Source: Stieleria sedimenti
Lineage (GTDB): Bacteria; Planctomycetota; Planctomycetia; Pirellulales; Pirellulaceae
Assembly: GCF_025060895.1 (NCBI RefSeq)
Contig: NZ_JANZKV010000055.1
Coordinates: forward strand, 1-59,260
Length of the DNA stretch: 59,260 nucleotides
Reading direction: 5' to 3'
Part shown: one piece after another, positions 11,215 through 20,359 of the stretch
Layout of the letters: every line of letters starts with the position of its first letter
How positions within the stretch are numbered: the first letter of the stretch is position 1
Program-made: the position numbers and the translations under genes
Notes under the pieces: model-generated
The model's input: the letters and a program-made list of their open reading frames with translations, nothing else
Databases searched by the model: none
What the model was told of the DNA's origin: nothing

Positions 11215-12183
11215 ATGTTTGAGAAAGAATCTCCGTATCCCCTGCAATTCCGCCCCCTGATCAAACAAACCCTCTGGGGAGGCTCTAAGTTGGGGCAGTT
11301 GCTGGGAAAACCCATCGGTGACGAGCAGAACTACGCCGAAAGCTGGGAAATCGTGGATCACGGCCAGGATCAGAGCGTGGTCCAAAACGGTCCGCTGGCC
11401 GGCCAAACCCTCTCCGGGCTGATTCAAAATGACGCAGCCTGGACACTCGGAGAATCGTCCGAGGAAGCGAAGTTTCCGCTGCTCTTGAAATATCTGGACT
11501 GCAATCGTGTCCTCTCGGTCCAAGTCCACCCCGACGACGCCTACGGGGCGACGATGGACGTTCCCGACCGCGGCAAGACCGAAGCCTGGTACGTGGTCGA
11601 TGTTGAACCGGGAAGTTTGATCTATGCGGGGCTCAGATCGGGTGTCGATCGCGACGCGTTAGCCGAAGCGATGGCTGCCGGCGAAACCGACCGCGTGCTG
11701 CACTCGTTTCAGCCTTCACGCGGCGATTGTGTGTTCATTCCCGCAGGGACCGTCCACGCCTTGGGCGCCGGTTTGGTGATCGCGGAAATCCAGCAATCCA
11801 GCAACACGACGTTTCGATTGTTCGACTGGAACCGGGTCGGTGCCGACGGCAACCCGCGGCCGCTGCACATCGAACAATCGCTGGCGGTCACCGATTACCA
11901 GTCCGGCCCCGTCGAAGCACTCAAGAGCGACCCGTCGGCCTTCGCTTGGCAGCGATTGGTCGCCTGCGACAAGTTCGTGCTTTCGTCGCTGGAAAACGGC
12001 AGCGACGTCGTCGGCGGTGACGGGCGTTTTCACATCCTGACCGTCCCGATCGGAACCGCGACGTTGACGACCGATGACGCATCGATCGAATTACAGCGGG
12101 GACAGTCCCTGCTGTTGCCTGCGGCGATGCCCGAGTGTTCAATCGCCGTCCACGCCGATTCAACGGTGTTGCGGGCGGAGTGA
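11215..12183 (+). CDS. manA: Mannose-6-phosphate isomerase, class I (short form)
   Basis: This cupin-fold zinc enzyme interconverts mannose 6-phosphate and fructose 6-phosphate. At 322 residues it matches the short Bacillus-like class I type. Visible family motifs are FRPLIKQTLWGG at 13-24, VQVHPDD at about 102 (Gln and His zinc ligands), GKTEAWYVVD at about 119, and FIPAGTVHALGAGLVIAEIQQ at about 177, followed by TFRLFDWNR. The ATG at 11215 begins the conserved N-terminus. It stands alone between tatC and the DUF1559 gene, transcribed away from tatC. The 278-base divergent spacer must hold both promoters. It is likely to serve glycan precursor supply. Confidence 0.93.
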   Translation: MFEKESPYPLQFRPLIKQTLWGGSKLGQLLGKPIGDEQNYAESWEIVDHGQDQSVVQNGPLAGQTLSGLIQNDAAWTLGESSEEAKFPLLLKYLDCNRVLSVQVHPDDAYGATMDVPDRGKTEAWYVVDVEPGSLIYAGLRSGVDRDALAEAMAAGETDRVLHSFQPSRGDCVFIPAGTVHALGAGLVIAEIQQSSNTTFRLFDWNRVGADGNPRPLHIEQSLAVTDYQSGPVEALKSDPSAFAWQRLVACDKFVLSSLENGSDVVGGDGRFHILTVPIGTATLTTDDASIELQRGQSLLLPAAMPECSIAVHADSTVLRAE

Positions 12184-12308
12184 CGGGGCCGCTCACTGAC
12201 CGGCCTATCGACGGAAGACCTGCGTCGCATGCCAGCCCGCCGCGTCAGCAAGGGGCGCGGCGTCAGCAAACGGGGCCGCTCGCTAACGCGTCCCGCTGAG
12301 ATGGGCTC

Positions 12309-13526
12309 CTACTGGGTCAACTCGTCGGTCAAGATCCAGTCCGGTGCCGGCACTTCGCTCTTGGCCCCGTTGGGGGTCAGGATTGCCTGATAGACGTGAT
12401 AGTCAATCGTGTTGGAGACCGACTTGGTGGCCCCGTCGGCAAACACCATATTCACTTGATCGGGGTGGTTGGAAGTCGGACGTGCAAGATCGCGGCAATT
12501 GGTGAGATCCATTTCCAAGATGTCGTTTCGCAGGGCTCCCGAGCTGCCCAATGTCCCGTTGATCCGGTGGACCGCTTGAACGGTGGGAAAGATCCCGACG
12601 TTGCGATCGTCTTCGAAATGCCACACCATCCCCGTGGTGAATTTTGCCTTCAAGTACGCTTCCATGATCGTGGGTGTGCCGCTGGTCGCAGAGTTTTGTG
12701 CCCAGTCCAGTTGCCCCGTGGTACTGATCTGTTTCATGTCATTGCCGGCGGTGAATCCGGGCTGGAACCAGGCGAGTGCTTGAAGGTTTTCGCTGAACAT
12801 CGCCGTGTTCGTTTGGCCGTCCGTGATGTCCTCCAGCGTCATCTTTGTTCCCGAAACGGTGAAGAACGCGGGAGCAATCGCGTCACCCATGTAGCCGCTT
12901 CGGAAAAGTCCGTTCTTCTTGTTTTCCGATTGATTGAAAACGAATGCGGCTCCGGTCACGCTTTGATTGTTGATCACATTTTGCACAAATGCCTTCGGGT
13001 TGGCGTTGTTGAGCCCCGAGTCGACCGAGCCGTTGTTGCCGACGTAGCTGTTGTATCCAAACTGACCTCGCGTGACGGTGCTGCTGGGGCATCGAAACAC
13101 GTCGACCGTCGCGCCGGACAAACCATTCCAGGCCGCAATCCCACCGCTGTCGTCTGTCGAAATCACCGGGAATTTGTTCGTCGACCAACGTTCGTACAGC
13201 GGCTGATTGTCCAGATAGGGCAATAACTCGACGCCGTAACCACCGATCTTCAGGTGCGGGGCGATCACGGGACCACCGGGAACCGCGGGGTCGCTGCCGC
13301 CGGCGTAGCTGCCGTAAAAATTCGTGTAATGCGGCAACCGTCCTTTGCTGGAGTGGAACGTCGTGGTGGCCAATCCCAGTTGCTTGAGGTTGTTCAAACA
13401 CTGAACGTTTCGCATCCGCTCGCGAACGGCACCGATCGCGGGCAACAACAAGCCGACCAAGATTCCGATGATGGCGATCACCACCAACAACTCCACCAGG
13501 GTGAAACCCTTAGATTGACGTTTCAT
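12309..13526 (-). CDS. DUF1559 protein with type IV pilin-like N-terminus
   Basis: The start is placed at 13526, where the protein opens [20 protein letters not shown]. This is a prepilin-type leader with cleavage expected after Gly7 and a methylated Phe8, and Glu12 is in the conserved +5 position. An upstream ORF start at 13736 would bury this leader. The 405-residue product contains the DUF1559 domain found in dozens of copies in planctomycete genomes: [28 protein letters not shown] near 43, then a C-terminal block ending in the [11 protein letters not shown] region (H-X9-DG type). Such proteins are thought to be pseudopilins exported by a type II-like machinery. No partner genes lie next to it. 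Confidence 0.9.
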   Translation of the reverse strand: MKRQSKGFTLVELLVVIAIIGILVGLLLPAIGAVRERMRNVQCLNNLKQLGLATTTFHSSKGRLPHYTNFYGSYAGGSDPAVPGGPVIAPHLKIGGYGVELLPYLDNQPLYERWSTNKFPVISTDDSGGIAAWNGLSGATVDVFRCPSSTVTRGQFGYNSYVGNNGSVDSGLNNANPKAFVQNVINNQSVTGAAFVFNQSENKKNGLFRSGYMGDAIAPAFFTVSGTKMTLEDITDGQTNTAMFSENLQALAWFQPGFTAGNDMKQISTTGQLDWAQNSATSGTPTIMEAYLKAKFTTGMVWHFEDDRNVGIFPTVQAVHRINGTLGSSGALRNDILEMDLTNCRDLARPTSNHPDQVNMVFADGATKSVSNTIDYHVYQAILTPNGAKSEVPAPDWILTDELTQ

Positions 13527-13871
13527 TTGCTCGCGTTCCGAACGAAGAGAGAAGAAGAGACCAGTGATCCGAATCAGTCGGATCTTCACGGCATGCGAAC
13601 TGGCCGGCGTTGGTTTGTAATCGGTTCCCGCACGATTGGATGAGCTCCCATTATCGCGGTATTTCCGAGGGAGTGCAAATGCATCCGCCCTTGAATTGCT
13701 AGAAAAATCGCTGCCGGCGGCGGGATGTTTGGTCAAAACGATGGCAAACGTCGGTTTTACCGTCGCCCAGGCAGCCCGATCGGCATCATCGACGGAGGGG
13801 GCGGTGCCGCCGGCGCCAGCGGGCGAATGCCACCTCCTTTGGCACCGAAGGAGTTTGCGGAACGGGGGCGA

Positions 13872-14003
13872 GCGGGCTGTCGATGTAATCAGCCGTTTGG
13901 CGCGAGCCTACGGGTCCTGGTGTGTTTTCTTCGTGCTGCAGGCCCGTACGCTCGCGCGAAACGGCTGATCCCATGTGTGATCGGCTTAAATCGGACAGCC
14001 CGC
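13872..14003. repeat. 132-bp nested inverted repeat (second MITE-like family)
   Basis: The outer arms are gcgggctgtc (13872-13881) and gacagcccgc (13994-14003). The inner imperfect arms of about 31 bp (13888-13919 and 13939-13969) start atcagccgtttggcgcgagc, with a 19-nt loop. The element could fold into one long hairpin. The outer right arm also overlaps a short ggacagc/gctgtcc hairpin (13993-14012). Confidence 0.7.
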
Positions 14004-14027
14004 GAGCTGTCCGGTTTCACTGTGAAA

Positions 14028-14056
14028 GACCGGAGGGCTCGCGCCCTGCCGCTAAC
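14028..14056. repeat. Half copy of the hairpin repeat
   Basis: The segment accggagggctcgcgccctgccgctaac matches only the right arm of the repeat family at 10-80 and elsewhere. The left arm and outer arms are missing, so it is probably a remnant. Confidence 0.6.
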
Positions 14057-14229
14057 AAAAACACGTCTCGTTCCCCGGTCCGCGGGCCTCACCGATGGGG
14101 GGAGCACCGCTAGGAACCAGGACGGGAACCTGCAAAACTCTGGGATGCTGATTATGGTGTTGCGTTCCCCGTCCCGTTCTTTTCTTTTTTCGCCGTTTCG
14201 ATTTTCGGCGTCGATGATCCTGCGTTTCA

Positions 14230-15345
14230 GTGATTTATCTCGACTTCAATCGCACCACGCCCCTGGCGCCTTCGGTTCTCGAGGCGATGCAGCCGTATTG
14301 GTCAACGCACTACATGTTGCCCGGCCAAGAACACGCGCACGCCCACGCGGTCGGCGAAGCGCTTGAGGGGGCGCGGGAAAGCATTGCGGCGATGGCCGGT
14401 TGCGAGTCGTTTGAGATCGTTTTCACCAGCGGCGGAACCGAAGCGAACAATCTGGCGATCCTGGGACTGCTCGGGGCTGCCGAACCGGGACACGTGCTGG
14501 TCAGCCAATTGGAGCACGAGTCCGTTTTGGGCCCGCTGTCCGGTTTGCCGACGCGGGATCCACGCTGGACGATCGAGACGATTCCCTGCGAGCCGTCGGG
14601 GATCATCTCGCCGCTGACCGTCGAAGCGATGCTGCGGCCCGACACGCGTCTGGTCTGTCTGCAAGGTGCCAATGCGATCGTCGGAACCATTCAGCCGGTC
14701 CGTGAAGTCGCCGATCGTTGCCACAACCGGGGTATCTGTGTCCACTGCGACGCGACCCAGATGTTCGGCAAGGTTCCCGTCGACGTCAAACACCTCCGCG
14801 CCGACACCGTTGCGATCAGCGGTCACAAGTTTTACGGCCCCAAGGGATCGGGTGCGATCTACGTCCGCCGCGGTTTGCAACTCGACCCGATCACGTTTGG
14901 GGAACCGCGCGAGATGGGATTGCGTCCGGGGGCGGAGAATATTCCTGGCTGCATCGGCCTGGGCGCCGCGGCGAGCCTGGCCGAGCGGTATTGTGTCGAA
15001 GCCAACGATCAATTGGCCGAACTTCGCGACCACTTTGTCAATCATCTCTCGGAGCAACTGTCGAGTCCGCCGCTGGTGCTGTGCAACGCATCGCCGCGGT
15101 TGCCCAACACCGTCGCATTGGAGTTGCCCGGCGACGCGCGGCGGATCCACGAATCGGCCAGAGAGTTGGCCTTGGCGACCGCTCAGGCGAATTCACCGCC
15201 GGACGAGTTCACACGGTCGCTCCGCGCGATCGGACGCAACGATTCGCAAATCGGTCGCACCCTCCGCGTCTCGCTCGGTTGGACCACCAGCAACGAACAA
15301 GTCGAGCGCGCCGCGGGTTTGATCGCCGAGGCGTTTGATGGTTGA
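14230..15345 (+). CDS. Cysteine desulfurase-like PLP protein without the catalytic Cys
   Basis: This fold type I PLP protein (371 residues) of the NifS/IscS family begins with a GTG that encodes the conserved opening IYLDFNRTTPLAP. Conserved blocks are TSGGTEANNLAI at 66-77, CDATQMFGKVPVDV at 173-186, SGHKFYGPKGSGAIY at 197-211 with Lys200 as the expected Schiff-base residue, and MGLRPGAENI at 229-238. In active enzymes the loop reads like SSGSACxxG before EPSxVLxAMG. Here the same place reads ATAQANSPPDEFTRSLRAIG, so the sulfur-carrying Cys falls at Ala320. The first block also has Phe-Asn-Arg where HNA is usual. It may be an aminotransferase or lyase of another specificity, or use a partner Cys. 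No isc/suf genes are nearby. Confidence 0.8.
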   Translation: MIYLDFNRTTPLAPSVLEAMQPYWSTHYMLPGQEHAHAHAVGEALEGARESIAAMAGCESFEIVFTSGGTEANNLAILGLLGAAEPGHVLVSQLEHESVLGPLSGLPTRDPRWTIETIPCEPSGIISPLTVEAMLRPDTRLVCLQGANAIVGTIQPVREVADRCHNRGICVHCDATQMFGKVPVDVKHLRADTVAISGHKFYGPKGSGAIYVRRGLQLDPITFGEPREMGLRPGAENIPGCIGLGAAASLAERYCVEANDQLAELRDHFVNHLSEQLSSPPLVLCNASPRLPNTVALELPGDARRIHESARELALATAQANSPPDEFTRSLRAIGRNDSQIGRTLRVSLGWTTSNEQVERAAGLIAEAFDG

Positions 15346-15405
15346 GAAGGGCGTTGTCAGATTTGAGATTTGAGAGATTCATGCTGGTGCCCAGGCTCCG
15401 CCCTA

Positions 15406-15532
15406 CGCCGTGAACGATTTGTTAGCGGCAGGGCGCGAGCCCTCCGGTGTTTTGGCAAAGATGCGGAACCGGAGGGCTTGCGCCCTTCCGCTAACACCTC
15501 GTAAAAACACAGGAAATGAATCGTTCGCGGCG
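15406..15532. repeat. Hairpin repeat copy (127 bp) with imperfect terminal arms
   Basis: The outer arms cgccgtgaacgatt (15406-15419) and aatcgttcgcggcg (15519-15532) differ by one base. The core hairpin is at 15424-15492 and the internal tail acctcgtaaaaacacaggaa is at 15496-15515. It is homologous to the element at 29930-30061 with diverged arms. No exact flanking duplication was seen. It sits between two convergent genes. Confidence 0.8.
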
Positions 15533-15561
15533 CAGGACTCCGCCTGGGAACGAGTTCCCCC

Positions 15562-18414
15562 CTACGGTGCTTCCTCGAAACCGACTTGATTGATTTCCAA
15601 CAGCGAGGGTTCGTTGATGTAGACGCCGCGGAAATCTGGTGGCTGGGGCTGGTTCTTGATCCGGATGCCACAACGGCTGCAGTCGCCACCGGGGACCGCT
15701 TCGGTGGTCGTTCCCGGCAAGGTCAGCAAGTAGTCCGGGTCGATCGGACCGGGATCGATCCAGAGCCCTTCGGGGGTCAGTTCCATCGTTCCCAGATCCA
15801 AGTCCAGTCCGCGTCGAATCACTTCGTAGTTGACGAAGATATTGAGCAGCGAGTTCTGTGCGTCGAGCAAGTCGCCGAGTGCGGAAATCGTATCGCGAGC
15901 TGCGGTCGGGCCACTGCTCAGTCCGCGGGCGTCGCGGAGTTCGCGGATGTCTCCGTTCAACTCGATTTGCGATGCCGCAATCCGAACCGCCTGCCGTCCA
16001 TATTCAAAATTGACGCGGTTGACTTGCAGCTGACGGACTTGTGCCCGCAACAGCAACCAGATGCTGTCTTCGTATTCGTAGTAGCCGCGTTTGGCCTGCT
16101 CGAATTCGATCAACGATTGACGATAGGTATTGCGTTCCTGTAGCCGCGTGATCGGGGCGTCCCACTCCAAACCGACGCTCAACGTGCTCGATTTGCCGCG
16201 GAGTGCGAAGGGGTTGTTTTCCCCGGGCGCTGTTCCGACACCTCCGCTGACGCGGATGTCCAGCGAACTTTCCAGGTCGTCGGCGATGAATTCGATCGCC
16301 CGCCAGCTGTCGACCAGTGCCGCCCGAGCGTTGGCCCAGTCGCGACGATTTCGCCGAGCGATCTCAAAGGCTTCGGCGGGCTGGATGTTGACTTCCGGCA
16401 GCAAGGCACTTTCGGTGCGGGCGCGAGCCTGGATCAACTGCATCGTCAGGATGTCATCGCCCAGTTCGGACAGCAGGTCTTGCGTCGCCAAGATCAACTC
16501 CTCACGGATCTTCTTGGACAACTCGGTCGGCGTGTCGCCTTGTGGACCTTCTTCCAAGAATCGATCCAGCGAGGCATTGATGGACGCCACTTTCGCCCGG
16601 TATGATTCCAGCCGACCCATCAAGGCGTCATAGGAATTTCCCAAGTACGACTGCAGGGTTGCCAGTTCACTGACGTCAAACACCGACTCGTCAATCTTGT
16701 CGACCTGCAGCAAGGTGCAAATGTTCTCGCGTTCGACTTCATAGAGTTCGACCAATTGATCGTTCTGTTTGATTCGTTGCGGAATCGTTTCCGCCAGTTT
16801 CGCGATGTCGGTGGCCACGATCGGCGCGTCCACTTGCTGTAGCTCGCCGAGGAATGCTTCCAGTGGTTCCAGTTCGGTTCGTAATCGCCCGACGGTCTCT
16901 TCAACGACCGGCGTCCAAGACAGCAGCGACACCGGCAAACCGGTATCGGGATCGGTCCCCGACTCGGTTTCTTCCAGCAATGCAAGGTTCAGCTGGCCGA
17001 CGACGCTACGCAATCGGATCAGTTCTTCGCGACGTGAACGCAGGTCGCGATCGATCAATTCAAACCGCTCCAACAATGGGTCTTGGATGCGTGCACAAAG
17101 GTACGGGGGCAGTCCCAGCGTGCCGAGGAACCGGTCCAGTGAAGCTTGGTAGGCCGCTTGTCGCGTCACCAGTTGGCTTTGCGAATTCAACAGGGCGCTC
17201 TTTTGTTGGGCGACCTGCAATCGTTGCGAAATGATCTCTTGAGGGTCATCTGGAATCGTCGTCAGCAATTCGATCAGGGTGTTTTCCAACACCAGCTGGT
17301 TCTCGCTCAACCGTGCGATGTTCTCTTCCAGGTTGCGGATCTGCAATTGATCTTGCAGCAGCCCCATGAACCCGCCGGCGTCTTGGACGCCGCCGAAGCC
17401 ACCACCGCCGCCGCCGCCAACACCGCCGACCAGACCACTGCCCAGCCCGGTGAAGCCAGACAGTCCGACGCCGAACACACCGCCACTTCGTCGAACCTGG
17501 CTTTCCAGACCTCGGCCCACCGTGACGTTCAGATAAAAGCTGCGGCGAAATCGCTCGAAGGAACGAATGTTGGCCAACAGGGCACGCTCGGCCAGCGTCA
17601 AACGCGTCATCACCTTGTCGCGCCCGGCTGCCCGCAGCAAAGGCTGAAACAGCTGAAAACTCATCAGCGACGTCGCACTCTGGGTGTTATTGCCGCTGAG
17701 TTCCCAGACGATGTTGTTGGCGACACCGGCCACCAGGCTTCCGCCATGGGCAAACGCTCGACTGAAGTTCAGTCCCGTCGTGCCGACGCCCAGTTGAGAA
17801 CTATCGCCGCCACCGGTCATGTCGTAGAACGTGCCGCTGCCACCAAAAAACTGTGTGTCGAACTGGAATCGTTCGCTGCTGACATCAAGCGCCGACAAAT
17901 ACAACGTCTCGAGTTGTTGCTGATAGTCCGTCGAGTGCAGCAGAGCGATCTGAACGGCGGTGTCGGCGTTGAGCACCAGCACGCCGTCCTTGTCCAGCGG
18001 CAAGAACTGATACCAGTCCGGGTTCTCGACCGAATTGGTGAATCCGGCCGCACCCCACATCGGGTACCCGCGACGCCCATCAACACACTGCATGTAACGA
18101 TGCGAGGCGGGGTCGTCCATCGGCATCGGTTGGAAATCCAAGTCGAACGGGTTGTACATCCGACTGCGACGGTCGACATCAATCCCCAGCCCGGTGTTCG
18201 GTCGCCGCGCCAGATGGGAGGTTTTCTCCTGCAACAGGCAATGGACTTCCTGGTCGGCCTGCTTGCGGTAGTGCTGGCGGTGGCATCCGATCGCGCTGAG
18301 CCCGGTCAGGGCGGCCAACGACGCACTGAGCAGTGCTGTGGCCAAGTGATTTCGTTTGCCCGAGGTCCCTTTCCGGCTCGTTCGCACTCTACGCAATGTC
18401 TTTTTTGTAGCCAC
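15562..18414 (-). CDS. TolC-family outer membrane efflux lipoprotein, double length
   Basis: This 950-residue protein has a basic N-terminus, a hydrophobic stretch and a lipobox-like LSAIGC with Cys44, so it is likely a lipoprotein. TolC/OEP features include long heptad-rich helices (LENNIARLSENQLVLENTLIELLTTI-type segments around 360-430), the NPFALRG/LSVGLEWDAPITRLQERNTYRQSLIEFEQAKRGYYEYEDSI block near 740-790 typical of the second OEP repeat, and the closing QNSLLNIFVNYEVIRRGLDLDLGTM region. It is about twice the usual 450-500 residues; extra length comes from a Gly-rich loop near 330-350 and an extended central helical part. It probably forms the outer membrane duct of an efflux or export system. 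No RND or MFP genes are adjacent. The gene to the right (18926) is divergent. Confidence 0.85.
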   Translation of the reverse strand: MATKKTLRRVRTSRKGTSGKRNHLATALLSASLAALTGLSAIGCHRQHYRKQADQEVHCLLQEKTSHLARRPNTGLGIDVDRRSRMYNPFDLDFQPMPMDDPASHRYMQCVDGRRGYPMWGAAGFTNSVENPDWYQFLPLDKDGVLVLNADTAVQIALLHSTDYQQQLETLYLSALDVSSERFQFDTQFFGGSGTFYDMTGGGDSSQLGVGTTGLNFSRAFAHGGSLVAGVANNIVWELSGNNTQSATSLMSFQLFQPLLRAAGRDKVMTRLTLAERALLANIRSFERFRRSFYLNVTVGRGLESQVRRSGGVFGVGLSGFTGLGSGLVGGVGGGGGGGFGGVQDAGGFMGLLQDQLQIRNLEENIARLSENQLVLENTLIELLTTIPDDPQEIISQRLQVAQQKSALLNSQSQLVTRQAAYQASLDRFLGTLGLPPYLCARIQDPLLERFELIDRDLRSRREELIRLRSVVGQLNLALLEETESGTDPDTGLPVSLLSWTPVVEETVGRLRTELEPLEAFLGELQQVDAPIVATDIAKLAETIPQRIKQNDQLVELYEVERENICTLLQVDKIDESVFDVSELATLQSYLGNSYDALMGRLESYRAKVASINASLDRFLEEGPQGDTPTELSKKIREELILATQDLLSELGDDILTMQLIQARARTESALLPEVNIQPAEAFEIARRNRRDWANARAALVDSWRAIEFIADDLESSLDIRVSGGVGTAPGENNPFALRGKSSTLSVGLEWDAPITRLQERNTYRQSLIEFEQAKRGYYEYEDSIWLLLRAQVRQLQVNRVNFEYGRQAVRIAASQIELNGDIRELRDARGLSSGPTAARDTISALGDLLDAQNSLLNIFVNYEVIRRGLDLDLGTMELTPEGLWIDPGPIDPDYLLTLPGTTTEAVPGGDCSRCGIRIKNQPQPPDFRGVYINEPSLLEINQVGFEEAP

Positions 18415-18925
18415 GTTTGATCCGCGATTCCGTTCGAATGGTTACGATGCGGCGAATTGCTACCAAAAGGCAAATCGCTGCGAGTCAATTGAGTCGTTCA
18501 ATTGGCATTGCCAGAACAACCCAACCATCGATTCGGACAACAGGGATTGCGATCATCACCGTTTCGCTCGCCGAGTGGTCGGTTTTGGCACGGCAGGGGG
18601 GCCGGTTGTTCCGGCTGTGACGATGATTCGGCCTGGGCGACGGAGCGATGCGACCGCCCCACTCCGACAAAACACGCCTGAATCCGCCTCGAAATCGTCG
18701 TTTGAGGCCTAGGAAGACTGAATCGGCCAGGCAAGATGCTCCGAAACCATAGAAATGCTTGACGCTCTATCTTGCCCAACTTAGTATCCAACGGTTGGAA
18801 ACCTGCACCTTTTCCGCACCAAACCCGTTTTCGAGCCTGTTCGAAGGCTTCCGACGCCGGCGCTGCACCGCGCGGGTCCCTAAAAATCGCCTCCTCTGAC
18901 GACGATCTGTCGCCGCCCAACCATC
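18415..18925. other. Divergent promoter region
   Basis: About 510 bases lie between the tolC-like gene (leftward) and the coiled-coil protein gene (rightward). No gene is supported. Promoters for both directions must be here, but no convincing consensus boxes were picked out. AT-richer stretches lie at 18460-18560. Confidence 0.5.
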
Positions 18926-20359
18926 ATGAAATTTATTATTCTGGCAGTCCTGTTGGCGATGTTCATCGCCTTCGTCGTGATGGTGGTCAAAGCGGCCAAA
19001 CAGTGGCGTTGGTACCACATCACCAGCGCGGTGATCGCGATGTTGCTGGCGATGATCCTGCTGTTCCCGACCGCAGGTGTGCTGAAGAGTCGCCAGGCGT
19101 GGCACAAGATCAAAGAAGACTTGGAAAAGCGACTGGCCAACGTCGAACAGGAGAATCGCCAGCTTCAATACGGCGACGGCGGTGCCGCAGCCGGTGGCGA
19201 AGGCTTAAAGTCGCTGTCGTTGAAGCTGTCCAACCTCGGCACCGAAGCCGGTCGACGCTGGCGAAGTCTGGCCTTTGGTGGAGCGGATCCCTCCGGTCAA
19301 ATCACGCTGCGAGCCAACACCGCTCCCGCCGTGCCCGGCCAACCGGCCCCGGCGGCGGATGCGGCCGCCGGCCCCTTGGTCCCGGTCGGCTTGGTCGTTT
19401 ACGGATTCGCCGAAGGCAAATTCCGCGACCTGGAACAACCCGTCCCGATGGTCTACCTGGGCGAGTTCAAAGTGATCGCCAGCCAACCCAACGTGGTCAC
19501 CATCGCCCCGACGTTTCCCTTGGAACGCAATCAGTTGGATGCCATCAACAGCGGCCGGGCGACCAGCTGGTCCTTGTACGAGATGTTGCCGCTGGACGGT
19601 CACGAGCCCTTCATCGCCGAGGGCAGTAAGGCCGATGAAGACAACATTCTCGGTCGCGTCGACGACGAATTGGTCAAGATGATCCTGCGTGCCAATCGGC
19701 CGGAATCCAACCAGGAAACGATCGCCAACTACCTCCGTGACGGACAACGTGGATCCCCCGAAGACCCCGCGGCCCGTTGGATCAAAGTCCGCTTCGACAA
19801 AAAGTACACGATCGATGTGGACAGCCCCGAACAGCGTGGTGCTCTCGAAGGCGGCTTCTTTGATAACAACGGACGAGCGGTCGATAGCAGTCTACAACGC
19901 GCCGATGGAGGATCGATCACGTTCGCCGTCGGCGACGAATTGGTCGTCAAAGAGGAAGCCGCCAAGCTGTTGATCGACCAAGAAAAAGTCGCCTCGCTGG
20001 TCGACACGTATTACTTGCGACCGCTGAACGACTATCGCTATGTCTTGCGACGGATTCGATTGCAAATCAGCGAACTCGATATCCGCATCGCCGAAATGCA
20101 GTACGAAAAGCAAGTCTTGGACGCCGCGATCGCCGCCACACTGGGCATGCTGGAAAAGGGACAGGAAGAAAAGCTGAAGCTCGAGCAGGATCTCGCCCAG
20201 CACCAAGTCGAAAACGTGGCGTTGAAAGAGTACTTTGACCAGGTTCGCGAGGACTTGCGGCAAATGAAAGAAGCCACCTCGGTGCTCTATCGCGACAACT
20301 TCGTCAAACTCCGCCAAATCCAACAACTCGCCGCCGCCGCAACGCTGACGGATACTTGA
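18926..20359 (+). CDS. Unrecognised two-TM protein with C-terminal coiled coil
   Basis: I do not recognise the family. The 477-residue product begins MKFIILAVLLAMFIAFVVMVV, a first TM helix, then a second at about 33-52 (ITSAVIAMLLAMILLFPTAGV). A short heptad-rich helix follows at 60-80, then an Ala/Pro-rich linker to about 150. The central part (150-340) has beta-type content (LVPVGLVVYGFAEG, YLGEFKVIASQPNVVTIAPTFPL). A long coiled coil runs at about 370-460 (RRIRLQISELDIRIAEMQYEKQVLDAAIAATLG). It is divergent from the tolC-like gene, 511 bases away. The start has a plausible context (cgcccaaccatc before ATG) but no strong ribosome binding site. It is probably an inner-membrane structural protein. 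Confidence 0.75.
   Translation: MKFIILAVLLAMFIAFVVMVVKAAKQWRWYHITSAVIAMLLAMILLFPTAGVLKSRQAWHKIKEDLEKRLANVEQENRQLQYGDGGAAAGGEGLKSLSLKLSNLGTEAGRRWRSLAFGGADPSGQITLRANTAPAVPGQPAPAADAAAGPLVPVGLVVYGFAEGKFRDLEQPVPMVYLGEFKVIASQPNVVTIAPTFPLERNQLDAINSGRATSWSLYEMLPLDGHEPFIAEGSKADEDNILGRVDDELVKMILRANRPESNQETIANYLRDGQRGSPEDPAARWIKVRFDKKYTIDVDSPEQRGALEGGFFDNNGRAVDSSLQRADGGSITFAVGDELVVKEEAAKLLIDQEKVASLVDTYYLRPLNDYRYVLRRIRLQISELDIRIAEMQYEKQVLDAAIAATLGMLEKGQEEKLKLEQDLAQHQVENVALKEYFDQVREDLRQMKEATSVLYRDNFVKLRQIQQLAAAATLTDT

Larger units (their letters stand above)
13527..14229. other. Intergenic region with nested inverted repeats
   Basis: About 700 bases separate the DUF1559 gene from the desulfurase-like gene, both reading outward. 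No coding sequence with family similarity was found. A 132-bp nested inverted repeat (13872-14003) and a half copy of the other hairpin family (14028-14056) fill the middle. The T/C-rich run at 14170-14200 lies just upstream of the GTG start. Confidence 0.6.

Noticed and set aside
13725-14366. 213-codon plus-strand ORF upstream of the desulfurase-like gene
   Set aside because: It crosses the nested inverted repeat and overlaps the start of the real gene in another frame; it has no recognisable domain.
14230-15345. Assigning the symbol iscS or nifS
   Set aside because: The catalytic Cys is missing and no isc/suf/nif genes are nearby.
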